From the NCBI RefSeq assembly GCF_014655955.1, contig NZ_BNBO01000002.1, forward strand, positions 1 to 64,000: DNA of 64,000 nucleotides. The letters are read 5' to 3'. The translations under genes and the position numbers were made by a program. Shown one piece after another: positions 7,533 through 16,327 of the stretch. The first letter of the stretch is position 1, and each line of letters opens with the position of its first letter. Source of the stretch: Kitasatospora indigofera (GTDB lineage: Bacteria > Actinomycetota > Actinomycetes > Streptomycetales > Streptomycetaceae). The notes beneath the pieces are model-generated. The model was not told where the DNA came from. It searched no databases and saw only the letters and a program-made list of their open reading frames with translations.

Positions 7533-9749
7533 ATGTTCAAAGCACTCGCATCCCTCCTCCACCAGAGGCGGCGGCTGGTCCTGCTGGCATCACTGGTGCT
7601 GCTGGTCGTCGCTGGAGCCATCGGTTCCTCGCTCCAGCAGCACCTGACCAACGGGGCCTCCGACTACGACGACCCCGGAGGCGGCAACGTCACCGCCCGC
7701 AAGGTGATCCAGCAGGCCACCGGGATCGACCCGCAGCAGGGCTACGTCCTGCTGGTCCGGACCGACGCGCCGCTGACCGCCGACGCGCCCGTCCCGCCGG
7801 AGGTCACCGCCGCGGTCAACCTGCTCAAGGCCAGGTCCGAGGTCAAGCGGGTGCTGGACTACTCCGGCGCCCACCTGCCCGCGCTGATCGCCGAGGACGG
7901 CCGCAGCACCGTCGTGCTGGCCGACCTGGGCACCCTCAGCTCGCCCTCCGACGTCGACGCGGTGAAGGCGCTGGAGCACGACGTCGCCGCCGACCCGCTG
8001 CTGAAGGACCGCACGCTGCTCGGCGGCGCGACCGTCGGCCACGTCCAGGTCGGCGAGGTGTCCGAGAAGGACCTGGGGATGGCCGAGACGCTCTCGCTGC
8101 CGATCCTGCTGGTCCTGCTGGTGATCGTCTTCCGCGGCCTGATCGCCGGCCTGATCCCGCTGCTCGGCGGCGTCTTCGCGATGATGCTGGCGATGCTCGG
8201 CACCCGGGTGCTCACGCTGTTCACCAACGTCTCCACCAGCGCGATGAACCTGATCTTCGCGCTCGGGCTCGGGCTCTGCATCGACTTCAGCCTGCTGATG
8301 GTCTCGCGCTTCCGCGAGGAGTACGCGGCCGGCGTCGAGGCCGGGGCCGAGGGCACCGCCCGGGCCGTTCGCCGCACGGTGCTGACCGCCGGGCGCACCG
8401 TCGCGTTCAGCGCCTTCACCGTCGCAGTGGCGCTCTCCGCGCTGCTCATCTTCCCGTTGCCGTACCTGCGTTCGCTCGGCAGCTCGGGCATCCTCACCGT
8501 GCTGTCGGCCGCCTTCTTCGCGCTGGTCGTGCTGCCCGCCGTGCTCGCGGTGCTCGGCCCGAAGATCGACGCGCTGTCCTTCCGCCGCGGCCGCGCCGAG
8601 GGCGCGGCCCGGGTGGTCCGCCGCTGGGAGCGCCTGGCGTACGGCGTGATGCGCCGGCCGATGCTGTACGCGGTGGCCGGCGTGGTCGTCCTGCTCGGCA
8701 TCGCGGCCCCGGTGACCGGCATCAAGTTCACCGGCGTCGACCAGTCGGTGCTGCCGCGCTCGGTCTCCGCCGGGCAGGTCGCCGAGGAGCTCGGCACCAA
8801 GTACGCCCAGCAGCCCGCCTCGGTGCGGATCGTGCTGGACGCCCCGGCCGACGCCGGCGCCGCGCTCGGCGAGTACGGCACCCGGGTCGGCCAGGTACCC
8901 GGCGTCCAGCGCGTCGGCGCCCCCGTCCAACTGGACGCCGGCCACTGGCAGATCGACGCCTCGGTGGCGGGCGAGCCGCTGCAGGCCGCGGCCCTGGACA
9001 CGGTCCAGCAGGTGCAGCGGACGGCGGCGCCGTTCCAGGCCCGGTTCACCGGCGCCAGCGCCGACTTCCTGGCCCAGCGCGCCAGCATCGGCGACCACCT
9101 GCTGCCGGCCGGCCTGGTGCTGGCCGGACTGACCGTCCTGCTGCTCTTCCTGTTCACCGGCTCCGTCTGGCTGGCCTTCCAGGGCCTGCTGATGAACGCG
9201 CTGTCGGTCGCCGCCGCGTTCGGCATGCTGGTCTGGGTCTTCCAGCAGGGCCACCTCTCCGGCCTGCTGGACTTCACCGCCACCGGCGCGCTGGAGGAGA
9301 CCTCGCCGGTGGTGCTGTTCGCGCTCGCCTTCGGGCTCTCCACCGACTACAACGTCTTCCTGCTGGGCCGGATCAAGGAGGCCCGCGGCACCGGCCTGGA
9401 CGAGCGCTCGGCCGTCGCGGTCGGCATCTCCCGCACCGGCGGCATCGTCACCTCGGCCGCCCTGCTGTTCTTCGTCGCGATCGGCGCGCTCGGCCTGTCC
9501 CGGCTGGCCTTCATCAAGGAGCTCGGCCTGGGCGCCGCCTTCGCGGTGCTGATCGACGCGGCCGTGGTGCGCACCCTGCTCGTCCCGGCCGTGATGGCCA
9601 TGCTCGGCAAGGCCGCCTGGTGGGCCCCGGGCCCGCTGAAGCGGCTGCACGAGCGGTTCGGCGTGGACGAGGGCGGCGCCGGGGACGAGGAGGAGCCGGC
9701 CCCGGGCGGCGCCCGGGCGGCGGCACCGAAGCTGGTCACCACCGCCTGA
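7533..9749 (+). CDS. MMPL-family (RND-type) lipid transporter
   Basis: This 738-residue membrane protein of the MmpL/RND family exports lipids and lipid-linked metabolites using the proton gradient. The layout is TM1 at about residues 16-35, an extracytoplasmic loop to about 185, a TM bundle from about 187 to 350, a second loop, and a second bundle from about 520. The paired motifs GLCIDFSLLMVSRFREE (about residue 247) and GLSTDYNVFLLGRIKE (about residue 600) are the duplicated TM4/TM10 proton-relay segments. The last 40 residues are a Gly/Glu/Ala cytoplasmic tail. Its place inside the cluster suggests export of, or resistance to, the acylated product. Confidence 0.92.
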   Translation: MFKALASLLHQRRRLVLLASLVLLVVAGAIGSSLQQHLTNGASDYDDPGGGNVTARKVIQQATGIDPQQGYVLLVRTDAPLTADAPVPPEVTAAVNLLKARSEVKRVLDYSGAHLPALIAEDGRSTVVLADLGTLSSPSDVDAVKALEHDVAADPLLKDRTLLGGATVGHVQVGEVSEKDLGMAETLSLPILLVLLVIVFRGLIAGLIPLLGGVFAMMLAMLGTRVLTLFTNVSTSAMNLIFALGLGLCIDFSLLMVSRFREEYAAGVEAGAEGTARAVRRTVLTAGRTVAFSAFTVAVALSALLIFPLPYLRSLGSSGILTVLSAAFFALVVLPAVLAVLGPKIDALSFRRGRAEGAARVVRRWERLAYGVMRRPMLYAVAGVVVLLGIAAPVTGIKFTGVDQSVLPRSVSAGQVAEELGTKYAQQPASVRIVLDAPADAGAALGEYGTRVGQVPGVQRVGAPVQLDAGHWQIDASVAGEPLQAAALDTVQQVQRTAAPFQARFTGASADFLAQRASIGDHLLPAGLVLAGLTVLLLFLFTGSVWLAFQGLLMNALSVAAAFGMLVWVFQQGHLSGLLDFTATGALEETSPVVLFALAFGLSTDYNVFLLGRIKEARGTGLDERSAVAVGISRTGGIVTSAALLFFVAIGALGLSRLAFIKELGLGAAFAVLIDAAVVRTLLVPAVMAMLGKAAWWAPGPLKRLHERFGVDEGGAGDEEEPAPGGARAAAPKLVTTA

Positions 9750-9832
9750 CCCGCGGCGCGGCACCACCGGCCCGGTCGGCGACGACCGGGCCCGGACAAC
9801 CGAGCAGTACGCGGACCGGGACCTCCCGGGGC

Positions 9833-9869
9833 GGCGTCCCGCCGGGCCACCACGGCCCGGCGGGACGCC
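9833..9869. terminator. Perfect 16-bp hairpin after the MMPL gene
   Basis: The arms at 9833-9848 and 9854-9869 pair perfectly around a 5-nt loop, 84 bases after the MMPL stop codon. The T-run is poor, as is common in streptomycetes. It likely ends the KASIII-FkbH-ACP-MMPL operon. Confidence 0.7.
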
Positions 9870-10030
9870 CTGCCTCGTTCCCCGGGCCGATCCGCGGGCT
9901 CCCCGGCCTGGCCGGCCTCCGTCCCCGTTCCCCCGGCCGGGCGCTCATGGAACGGCGCCCGGAGGCCGACAGCCAGGACGGGCGGACGGACGGGCGGAGG
10001 TCCGGGGCCGCGCCACCCGAAAAGCGCCCG

Positions 10031-10119
10031 GCAGCGCCGGGCAACACCCGGCAACACCCGGCAGCCCCAGCAGCACCCAGCAGCACCCAGCAGCACCCAG
10101 CAGCACCCAGCAGCACCCG
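10031..10119. repeat. 10-bp tandem repeat array
   Basis: Five consecutive copies of GCAGCACCCA occupy 10070-10119, the last ending CCCG. They are preceded by degenerate units (GCAACACCCG twice, then GCAGCCCCAG) that continue the same 10-bp period back to about 10031. The period matches one helical turn. The array lies in the 430-base space between the MMPL terminator and a small gene that begins 60 bases later. No coding role is apparent. Confidence 0.85.
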
Positions 10120-10179
10120 ACGAGCAGTGCCCGGCGGAACGCGCGTACGGAACACCCACGGATCAAGCGGGAGGACGAG

Positions 10180-10434
10180 ATGGCCGATCGGCTGTGGTGG
10201 CGGGTACCCAGATTGCTCCACCTGTTGATGCATCAGATCTGGGCGGGCCTGGTGGCGACGGGCAGCATGGCCGGGCTGGTGCCGCCGGCCCGCGCCCTGG
10301 AGCTCATCATCGAGGGCGAACGCCCGCCGGAGCTGCCCACCGGGCACCCCGAACGGCTCGTCCCCGACCTGCCGCCGACCGCCCAGGAGGCGGAACTGTG
10401 GCGGCAGTTGGAGTTCCTCGACCGCCTGGTCTGA
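10180..10434 (+). CDS. Small protein resembling DUF6059 family
   Basis: This 84-residue protein begins MADRLWWRVPRLLHL, has a short hydrophobic stretch at about residues 20-36, and ends with a GHPERL motif and an acidic, Trp-containing tail (AELWRQLEFLDRL). This layout resembles the DUF6059 proteins found in many streptomycete biosynthetic clusters, but I cannot confirm the match here. GGAGGACGAG directly precedes the ATG. The function is unknown. It is flanked by the tandem repeat upstream and a cluster motif downstream, so it may be a single-gene unit. Confidence 0.72.
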   Translation: MADRLWWRVPRLLHLLMHQIWAGLVATGSMAGLVPPARALELIIEGERPPELPTGHPERLVPDLPPTAQEAELWRQLEFLDRLV

Positions 10435-10524
10435 CTCCGTCCGGCCTCGCCCGGCCTCGCCCCGTCGCCCCCGGGCACCCCGGGCGGCCCCGCCCGGGGG
10501 CGCACCGGCGGCGCGCAAGAGCCG

Positions 10525-10534
10525 CTAAAGCGCC
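10525..10534 (+). promoter_or_regulatory. CTAAAGCGCC motif upstream of the FAAL operon
   Basis: CTAAAGCGCC followed by CCC lies 83 bases upstream of the chosen FAAL start. It shares CTNAAGCGCCCCC with the copy at 26395 upstream of the MFS gene. It is a candidate operator or activator site. Confidence 0.45.
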
Positions 10535-10607
10535 CCCGGTCACGATGGCCTCATCCCATCGACCGGCCCCTCGGGTCCAGGTCCACGATCGAGGCGAGGG
10601 AAAGACG

Positions 10608-12407
10608 TTGACGAGGTTCGAGACCTTCACGGAACTGGTTCTCGCGCGCACCGGCGCCCTGGGGGCCAAGGACGCGTTCATCTTCCTGCGGGACGGCGCG
10701 ACCGGCTCCGAGGCCGACCACCTGACCTACGCCGACCTCGACACCGAGGCCAAGCGGGTGGCGTCCTGGCTGCAGAGCAAGGGCACCTTCGGCAAGCAGG
10801 TGCTGCTGCTGTTCCCGTCCAGCATGGCGTTCGTCAAGGCGTTCGTCGGCTGCCTGTACGCCGGCGCGGTGGCCGTTCCCGCGCCGCTGCCCGGCGACCA
10901 GGGCCACCACTTCCAGCGGGTGGCCGGCATCCTGCACGACGCCGAGGTGCGCGCGGTGCTCACCGACGCCGCCAACGAGCCGCAGATCTCGGCCTGGCTG
11001 GCCGCCGAGGGGCTCGACCACATCTCCTGCCTCGCCGTCGACGGCGTGGACGAGCACGGCGAGCCGGCCTACGGCGACCCCGAGGCGTGGACCAGGCCGA
11101 GCTTCGGCCCCGACCACCTGGCCTTCCTGCAGTACACCTCCGGCTCGACCAGCGCCCCCAAGGGCGTGATGGTCTCGCACCGCAACCTGCTCGCCAACGA
11201 GGCCGCCATCCAGCGCTCGGTCGGCTCCGACTCCGAGTCCCGGTTCGGCGGTTGGCTGCCCTTCTACCACGACATGGGCCTGATCGGGCACATCCTGCAG
11301 CCGCTCTGGCTGGGCGGCTCGGCGGTGCTGATGTCCCCGGTGTCCTTCCTGAAGCGGCCGTTCCGCTGGCTGCAGATGATCGACCAGTACAAGGTCACCG
11401 TCGGCGGCGGCCCCAACTTCGCCTACGACCTCTGCCTGCGCCGGGTCACCGACGAGCAGCTCGCCACCCTGGACCTCTCCAGCTGGGTGGCCGCCTGCAA
11501 CGGCGCCGAGCCGATCCGGGCCGAGACCCTGCGCGCCTTCGCCGAGCGCTTCGCCCCGGCCGGGTTCCGCGCCGAGTCCTTCTTCCCCTGCTACGGCATG
11601 GCGGAGACCACCCTGCTGGTCTCCGGGACCCCGCTCGGCCAGGCCCCGGTCGAACGGACCGCCGACGCGGTGGCGCTGGAGCGCGGCGAGCTGCTCGCCG
11701 CCGGCCCGGACGCCCCGGCCCGCACCCTGGTCAGCAGCGGGATCATCGAGGACTTCGACGTCCGGATCGTCGAGCCGCAGTCGCTCGCCCAGCAGCCGGA
11801 CGGCCACGTCGGCGAGATCTGGATCAAGGGCGACAGCGTGGCCCCCGGCTACTGGGCCCGCCCGGAGACCAACAAGGAGATCTTCGACGCCGGCATCGCG
11901 GGCACCGAGGGCCCGGACGCCGCCGGCTGGCTGCGCACCGGCGACCTGGGCGTGCTCGACGAGGGCCAGCTCTACGTCACCGGCCGGCTCAAGGAAATGG
12001 TCATCATCAACGGCCGCAACCTCTACCCGCACGACGTGGAGCGCGCCGTCCAGGCGATGGACCCGGCGCTGGGCGCCGGCGCCGGCTCGGTCTTCGCGGT
12101 GGACACCGACCGCGAGCACCTGGTGGTCGTCCAGGAGGTGCGCGCCACCGCCGTGAGCACCGACCTGCCGACCCTGCTGGCCGGCATCCGGCAGCTGGTC
12201 GGCAAGGAGTTCAACGTCCCGGCGGGCAACGTGCTGCTGGTGCGCCCCGGCACCATCCGCAAGACCACCTCCGGCAAGATCCAGCGGACCCTGATGCGCA
12301 AGCTGTTCCTGGACGGCGCCATCACCGCGCTGCACTCCTCGCTGGACACCGAGGTCGCCGCGCTGCTCCGGGCCTCCGCCGAGCCCGTGCTGGAACCGGT
12401 GGCCTGA
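10608..12407 (+). CDS. Fatty acyl-AMP ligase (FAAL)
   Basis: This is a 599-residue adenylate-forming enzyme of the FAAL group, which activates free fatty acids as acyl-AMP and passes them to an ACP rather than CoA. Visible motifs are the P-loop-like YTSGSTSAPKGV (about residue 177), WLPFYHDMGLIG, the FAAL-typical GGPNFAYDLC followed by NGAEP, CYGMAETTL, and GDLGVL with VIINGRNLYPHDVE near the C-terminus. The TTG start is chosen because GAGGGAAAG lies 3-11 bases upstream. An in-frame ATG at 10545 lacks a good ribosome site. One base separates its stop from the next gene. With the two dehydrogenases and the free ACP it forms a starter-acid loading set. Confidence 0.92.
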   Translation: MTRFETFTELVLARTGALGAKDAFIFLRDGATGSEADHLTYADLDTEAKRVASWLQSKGTFGKQVLLLFPSSMAFVKAFVGCLYAGAVAVPAPLPGDQGHHFQRVAGILHDAEVRAVLTDAANEPQISAWLAAEGLDHISCLAVDGVDEHGEPAYGDPEAWTRPSFGPDHLAFLQYTSGSTSAPKGVMVSHRNLLANEAAIQRSVGSDSESRFGGWLPFYHDMGLIGHILQPLWLGGSAVLMSPVSFLKRPFRWLQMIDQYKVTVGGGPNFAYDLCLRRVTDEQLATLDLSSWVAACNGAEPIRAETLRAFAERFAPAGFRAESFFPCYGMAETTLLVSGTPLGQAPVERTADAVALERGELLAAGPDAPARTLVSSGIIEDFDVRIVEPQSLAQQPDGHVGEIWIKGDSVAPGYWARPETNKEIFDAGIAGTEGPDAAGWLRTGDLGVLDEGQLYVTGRLKEMVIINGRNLYPHDVERAVQAMDPALGAGAGSVFAVDTDREHLVVVQEVRATAVSTDLPTLLAGIRQLVGKEFNVPAGNVLLVRPGTIRKTTSGKIQRTLMRKLFLDGAITALHSSLDTEVAALLRASAEPVLEPVA

Positions 12408-12408
12408 C

Positions 12409-14187
12409 ATGGACCACGCCCCCTACCGGCTCGCCGAGCGCCTGGAGGCCCACCTCGGCGACCCGGCCGACCCCGCCACCCTGTTCTCCGCGGCCCGCTG
12501 CGTGGAGCTGGACGAGCGGGAGCAGTTCCCGGCCGAGCTGTGCGAGCAGCTGGAGGCCTGGGGCATCCAGGACTACTACGTCCCCGTCGCGCACGGCGGC
12601 CGGCTGGAGAGCTACGAGCAACTGCTCCAGCTGATCCGCACGGTCGCCCGGCGCGACCTCACGGTGGCGATCGGGCACGGCAAGACGTACCTCGGGGGCG
12701 TCTGCGTCTGGACCTCCGGCTCGGCCGGCCAGGCCGCCGCGCTCGCGGCGGACATCGAGGCCTGCGTCCCCGTCTCGCTCGGCCTGACCGAACGCGCGCA
12801 CGGGAGCGACCTGCTGGCCGGCGAGCTGGTGGCCGAGCCGGACGGCGCCGGCGGCTACCTGGTCTCGGGCGAGAAGTGGCTGATCAACAACGCCACCCGG
12901 GGCAGCGTGCTGTCCCTGCTCACCCGGACCGCCGAGGCCGGCGGCCCGCGCGGGTTCAGCGTGCTGCTGGTCGACAAGCGGACCCTCGGCCCGGAGCACT
13001 ACCGCTGCCTGGACAAGATCCCCACCCACGGCATCCGGGGCGCCGACATCAGCGGCATCGCCTTCGACCGCGCCCCGGTGCCCGCCTCGGCCGTGGTCGG
13101 CACCGTGGGCGGCGGCGTGGAGACCGTCCTCAAGGCGCTCCAGCTGACCCGGACGATGTGCGCCGCGCTCTCGCTCGGCGCCGCCGACCACGCGCTCACC
13201 CTGGCGCTGGACTTCGCCGAGCAGCGCGAGCTGTACGGCCGCCGGCTGATCGACCTGCCCAAGGCCCGCCGCACCCTGGCGGACGCCGCCGCCGACGTCC
13301 TGGTCGGCGAGGCGCTCGCGCTGGTCGCCTCCCGCTCGGTGCACACCCTGACCGGCGAGCTGAGCATCACCGCGGCGGTCACCAAGTACCTGGTGCCGAC
13401 CGGCACCGAGGGCGTGATCGCCGAGCTGACCAAGCTGCTCGGCGCCCGGGCCTTCCTCAAGGACGTGTACGCGGGCGGCATGTTCCAGAAGATCGACCGC
13501 GACCACCGGATCGTCGGCCTGTTCGACGGCAACACCCTGGTCAACCTGAACTCGCTGATCAGCCAGTTCCGTTCGCTGGTCCGGGCGTACCGCCGCGGGC
13601 TCGGCGACCCGGCCGGCGCCGAGGCCGCCTTCCGGCTGGCCGCCCCGCAGCCCGAGCTGGACCCGGGGCGCCTCTCGCTGGTCGCCCGGCACGGCAGCTC
13701 GGTGATCGCCTCGCTGCCCGGCACCGTGGCGGCGCTGCGCGCGGCCGCCGCCACCGAGCCCGCGCTGAAGGCCGCGCTGGCCACGGCCGAGCGGCTGCTG
13801 GCCCGCACCGCCGAGGTGCACGACGCCATGGAGCTGCACCAGAACGCCGTCGGCGACGTCCCGGTGGAGGCCTTCGAGACGGCGAAGCGGTACGCGCTCT
13901 GCTTCGCCGGCGCGGCCTGCCTCGGCCTGTGGGCGCACAACCGCGAGCAGGGCGCGGCCGGCCGCACCGGCCGGCTCTGGCAGGACGGCCGCTGGCTGCG
14001 GCCCGCGCTGGACCGGGTGCTGCGCCGGCTCGGCGAGACCACCCCGGACGACCCCGAGGGCTACGAGGAACTCCTCGTCCTGCTCCGGGAGTCGAGAGCG
14101 GGCGGCGAACTCTTCTCGCTGCTCCCGCTCGCCCTGGCCGGGGCCCGCACCACCGCCGGTACCACCACTGAGGGGGCGTCATGCTGA
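12409..14187 (+). CDS. Long acyl-CoA dehydrogenase-like protein 1
   Basis: This 592-residue flavoprotein of the acyl-CoA dehydrogenase superfamily carries GYLVSGEKWLINNA and a KYLVPTGTEGVI helix region. Related long ACADs paired with FAAL and ACP in lipopeptide clusters are thought to introduce double bonds into ACP-bound fatty acyl chains. In the segment where most ACADs have the catalytic Glu (YEGT), this protein has FDGNT, placing Asp373 there. The C-terminal 180 residues extend beyond the usual 380-residue ACAD. It is tightly coupled: it begins one base after the FAAL stop and overlaps the next dehydrogenase by seven bases. Confidence 0.9.
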   Translation: MDHAPYRLAERLEAHLGDPADPATLFSAARCVELDEREQFPAELCEQLEAWGIQDYYVPVAHGGRLESYEQLLQLIRTVARRDLTVAIGHGKTYLGGVCVWTSGSAGQAAALAADIEACVPVSLGLTERAHGSDLLAGELVAEPDGAGGYLVSGEKWLINNATRGSVLSLLTRTAEAGGPRGFSVLLVDKRTLGPEHYRCLDKIPTHGIRGADISGIAFDRAPVPASAVVGTVGGGVETVLKALQLTRTMCAALSLGAADHALTLALDFAEQRELYGRRLIDLPKARRTLADAAADVLVGEALALVASRSVHTLTGELSITAAVTKYLVPTGTEGVIAELTKLLGARAFLKDVYAGGMFQKIDRDHRIVGLFDGNTLVNLNSLISQFRSLVRAYRRGLGDPAGAEAAFRLAAPQPELDPGRLSLVARHGSSVIASLPGTVAALRAAAATEPALKAALATAERLLARTAEVHDAMELHQNAVGDVPVEAFETAKRYALCFAGAACLGLWAHNREQGAAGRTGRLWQDGRWLRPALDRVLRRLGETTPDDPEGYEELLVLLRESRAGGELFSLLPLALAGARTTAGTTTEGASC

Positions 14188-15944
14188 GCGAGACCGTCGA
14201 CCCGGCCCGGCCGGCCACGGCGGCCACCGGCCAGGAGCAGGAGGCCCGGGCCCGGGTCGCCGAGCTGGAGGCCCGGTTCGGGGACCCGTACGACCCGGCC
14301 AACCCGATGGGCCAGCACCAGTTGCTGGCCGCCGACGAGGCGGGCGAGATCTCGGCGGCCGGCGAGGCCGTGCTGGACGGGCTCAACCTCAACGCGGACT
14401 TCGTGCCGCGCGCGCTCGGCGGCCGGCTGGACCGGCTGGACACGCTGGTCCGGGTGATGCGCCAGGTCTTCCGCCGGGACGTCACCCTCGGGCTCGGCTA
14501 CGGCGCCACCACCTTCATGGCCGCCGTCAACGTCTGGACCACCGGCGACGCCGGGCAGCAGCGCCGGCTCGCCGAGGTGCTGCTCGCCAACCGCAAGGCC
14601 GCGGTGGCGTACCACGAGCTGGCGCACGGCAACGACTTCGTCCGCAACGAGTTCGCGGCCACCCCGGACGGCGCCGGCGGGTTCCGGCTGAACGGCAGCA
14701 AGCAGGTGATCAACAACGCCGGACGGGCGGACGTGCTCACCCTCTTCAGCCGCACCTCCGACGCGCCCGGCAGCCGCAGCCACTCCGTCCTGATGGTCGA
14801 GCGCGAACTCCTCGACCAGGCCCGGGTGGAGGTGCTGCCCCGCTACAGCAGCGTCGGCGTGCGCGGCTGCCACCTGGCCGGGCTCTCGTTCACCGACTGC
14901 CCGGTGCCCGGCTCCGCGCTGGTCGGCGAACTCGGCCAGGGCGTCGAACTCGCCCTGCGGTCCTTCCAGATGACCCGCAGCGCGGTCCCCGGGATGGCGA
15001 TGGGGGCGGCCGACACCGCCCTGCGCACGGTGGTGCGCTTCGCGCTCGGCCGGCAGCTCTACAAGCGCTCGGTGATGGACATCCCGCACGCCCGGGAGAC
15101 CCTGTCGGCGGCCTTCCTGGACCTGCTGATCTCCGACAGCCTCTCGCTGACCGCGACCCGCGCCGTGCACCTGCTGCCCGAGGAGACCAGCGTCTACGCC
15201 TCCGCGGTGAAGTACCTGGTGCCGCGGATGCTCAACGACGCGATGCACGACCTGTCGATCGTGCTGGGCGCCCGGTTCTACGTCCGCGAGGGCGAGTTCG
15301 GCGTCTTCCAGAAGCACGTCCGGGACCTCCCGGTGCTGAGCCTCGGCCACGCCGGGTCGGCCGCCTGCCAGGCGACCATCATCCCGCAGCTGCCCCGGCT
15401 GGCCCGGCGGGCCTGGTTCAGCGGCGACCCCGCCCCGGACACCCTGTTCCGCCCCGGCGACGACCTGCCCGAGCTGCCCTTCGGCCGGCTCACCCTGGCC
15501 AGCGGCCGGGACGGCCTGAGCGCCTCGCTGGTCGCCGCCGTGGACCAGCTCCCGAGCGGCACCCCGGTGGAGCTCTCGGTGCACGGCGCCGCCCTGCGCT
15601 TCATGGACGAGCTGCGCCAGCTGCAGGAGGACGCCCTGTCGCTCTCCCCGCAGGACCGCACCGCGCTCGCCAGCCCGGCCAGCTTCGCGCTCGCCGACCG
15701 CTACGCCGTGCTGCTCGCCGCCGCCTCCGTGATCGGGGTCTGGCGGCAGGCCCGCGGCGGCGAGGACTCCTTCCTGGCGGACCCGTCCTGGGCCGCCGCC
15801 GCCCTGCACCGGCTCGGCCGGCGGCTCGGCATGCGCCAGCCGGACCTGCCGGACGGCTGCGAGGAGCGGGTGCGCGAGGAGGTGCTCCGGCGCTTCCACG
15901 ACCGGCGCAGCTACGACCTGTACGACAGCCCGCTCGCGGGCTGA
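14181..15944 (+). CDS. Long acyl-CoA dehydrogenase-like protein 2
   Basis: This 587-residue paralogue of the preceding protein has the same layout: FRLNGSKQVINNA, the MTRSAVPGMAMGAAD helix region, KYLVPRML and a long C-terminal extension. The segment aligned to the catalytic Glu loop reads LGHAGSAACQ, with His390 at or next to the expected Glu position, so it appears to lack the standard base. It may act as a partner of the first protein or use a different base. GAGGGGG precedes the ATG, which overlaps the previous stop. Tandem ACADs of this type are associated with dienoyl chains, so a 2,4-dienoyl starter is a possibility. Confidence 0.88.
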   Translation: MLSETVDPARPATAATGQEQEARARVAELEARFGDPYDPANPMGQHQLLAADEAGEISAAGEAVLDGLNLNADFVPRALGGRLDRLDTLVRVMRQVFRRDVTLGLGYGATTFMAAVNVWTTGDAGQQRRLAEVLLANRKAAVAYHELAHGNDFVRNEFAATPDGAGGFRLNGSKQVINNAGRADVLTLFSRTSDAPGSRSHSVLMVERELLDQARVEVLPRYSSVGVRGCHLAGLSFTDCPVPGSALVGELGQGVELALRSFQMTRSAVPGMAMGAADTALRTVVRFALGRQLYKRSVMDIPHARETLSAAFLDLLISDSLSLTATRAVHLLPEETSVYASAVKYLVPRMLNDAMHDLSIVLGARFYVREGEFGVFQKHVRDLPVLSLGHAGSAACQATIIPQLPRLARRAWFSGDPAPDTLFRPGDDLPELPFGRLTLASGRDGLSASLVAAVDQLPSGTPVELSVHGAALRFMDELRQLQEDALSLSPQDRTALASPASFALADRYAVLLAAASVIGVWRQARGGEDSFLADPSWAAAALHRLGRRLGMRQPDLPDGCEERVREEVLRRFHDRRSYDLYDSPLAG

Positions 15945-16027
15945 GGGCCCAGCCCCTCGCGGGCCGGCGGCCCGCCGAGGCGCCCCGGCCCCGAACCGTC
16001 CCGACCACTGTTCACGAGGAGTCAGCC

Positions 16028-16327
16028 ATGACCACCGAGATCCACGACCTCCCGGCCGAGTCGGCCGTGCACACCTCCGAGAGCCTCACCGTCTGGCTCG
16101 TCGACCGGATCGCCGTGTACCTGCGCCGCTCGCCGGGCGAGATCGACCCGACGGTGCCGCTCGCCGAGTACGGCCTGGACTCGGTCGCCGCGCTCAGCCT
16201 CTGCGGTGACGTCGAGGAGGACTTCGACCTGGTGCTGGAGCCCACCGTCGCGTGGGACTACCCGACCGTCGAGGCCCTCGCCGCGCACCTGCTGGAGGAT
16301 CTGGCCGGGGAGGTCGGCCGTCGATGA
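16028..16327 (+). CDS. Acyl carrier protein (starter-acid ACP)
   Basis: This 99-residue carrier protein has the phosphopantetheine motif YGLDSVAAL (Ser52). It belongs to a different subgroup from the two short glyceryl-type ACPs and looks like a PKS-associated free ACP. It lies between the dehydrogenases and the PKS, so it probably carries the FAAL-activated fatty acyl chain during desaturation and delivers it to the KS. GAGGAG precedes the ATG. Its stop overlaps the PKS start (ATGA), indicating coupled translation. Confidence 0.9.
   Translation: MTTEIHDLPAESAVHTSESLTVWLVDRIAVYLRRSPGEIDPTVPLAEYGLDSVAALSLCGDVEEDFDLVLEPTVAWDYPTVEALAAHLLEDLAGEVGRR

Noticed and set aside
10031..10119. Possible CRISPR array
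   Set aside because: The units are contiguous 10-mers with no spacers, and no cas gene is present.
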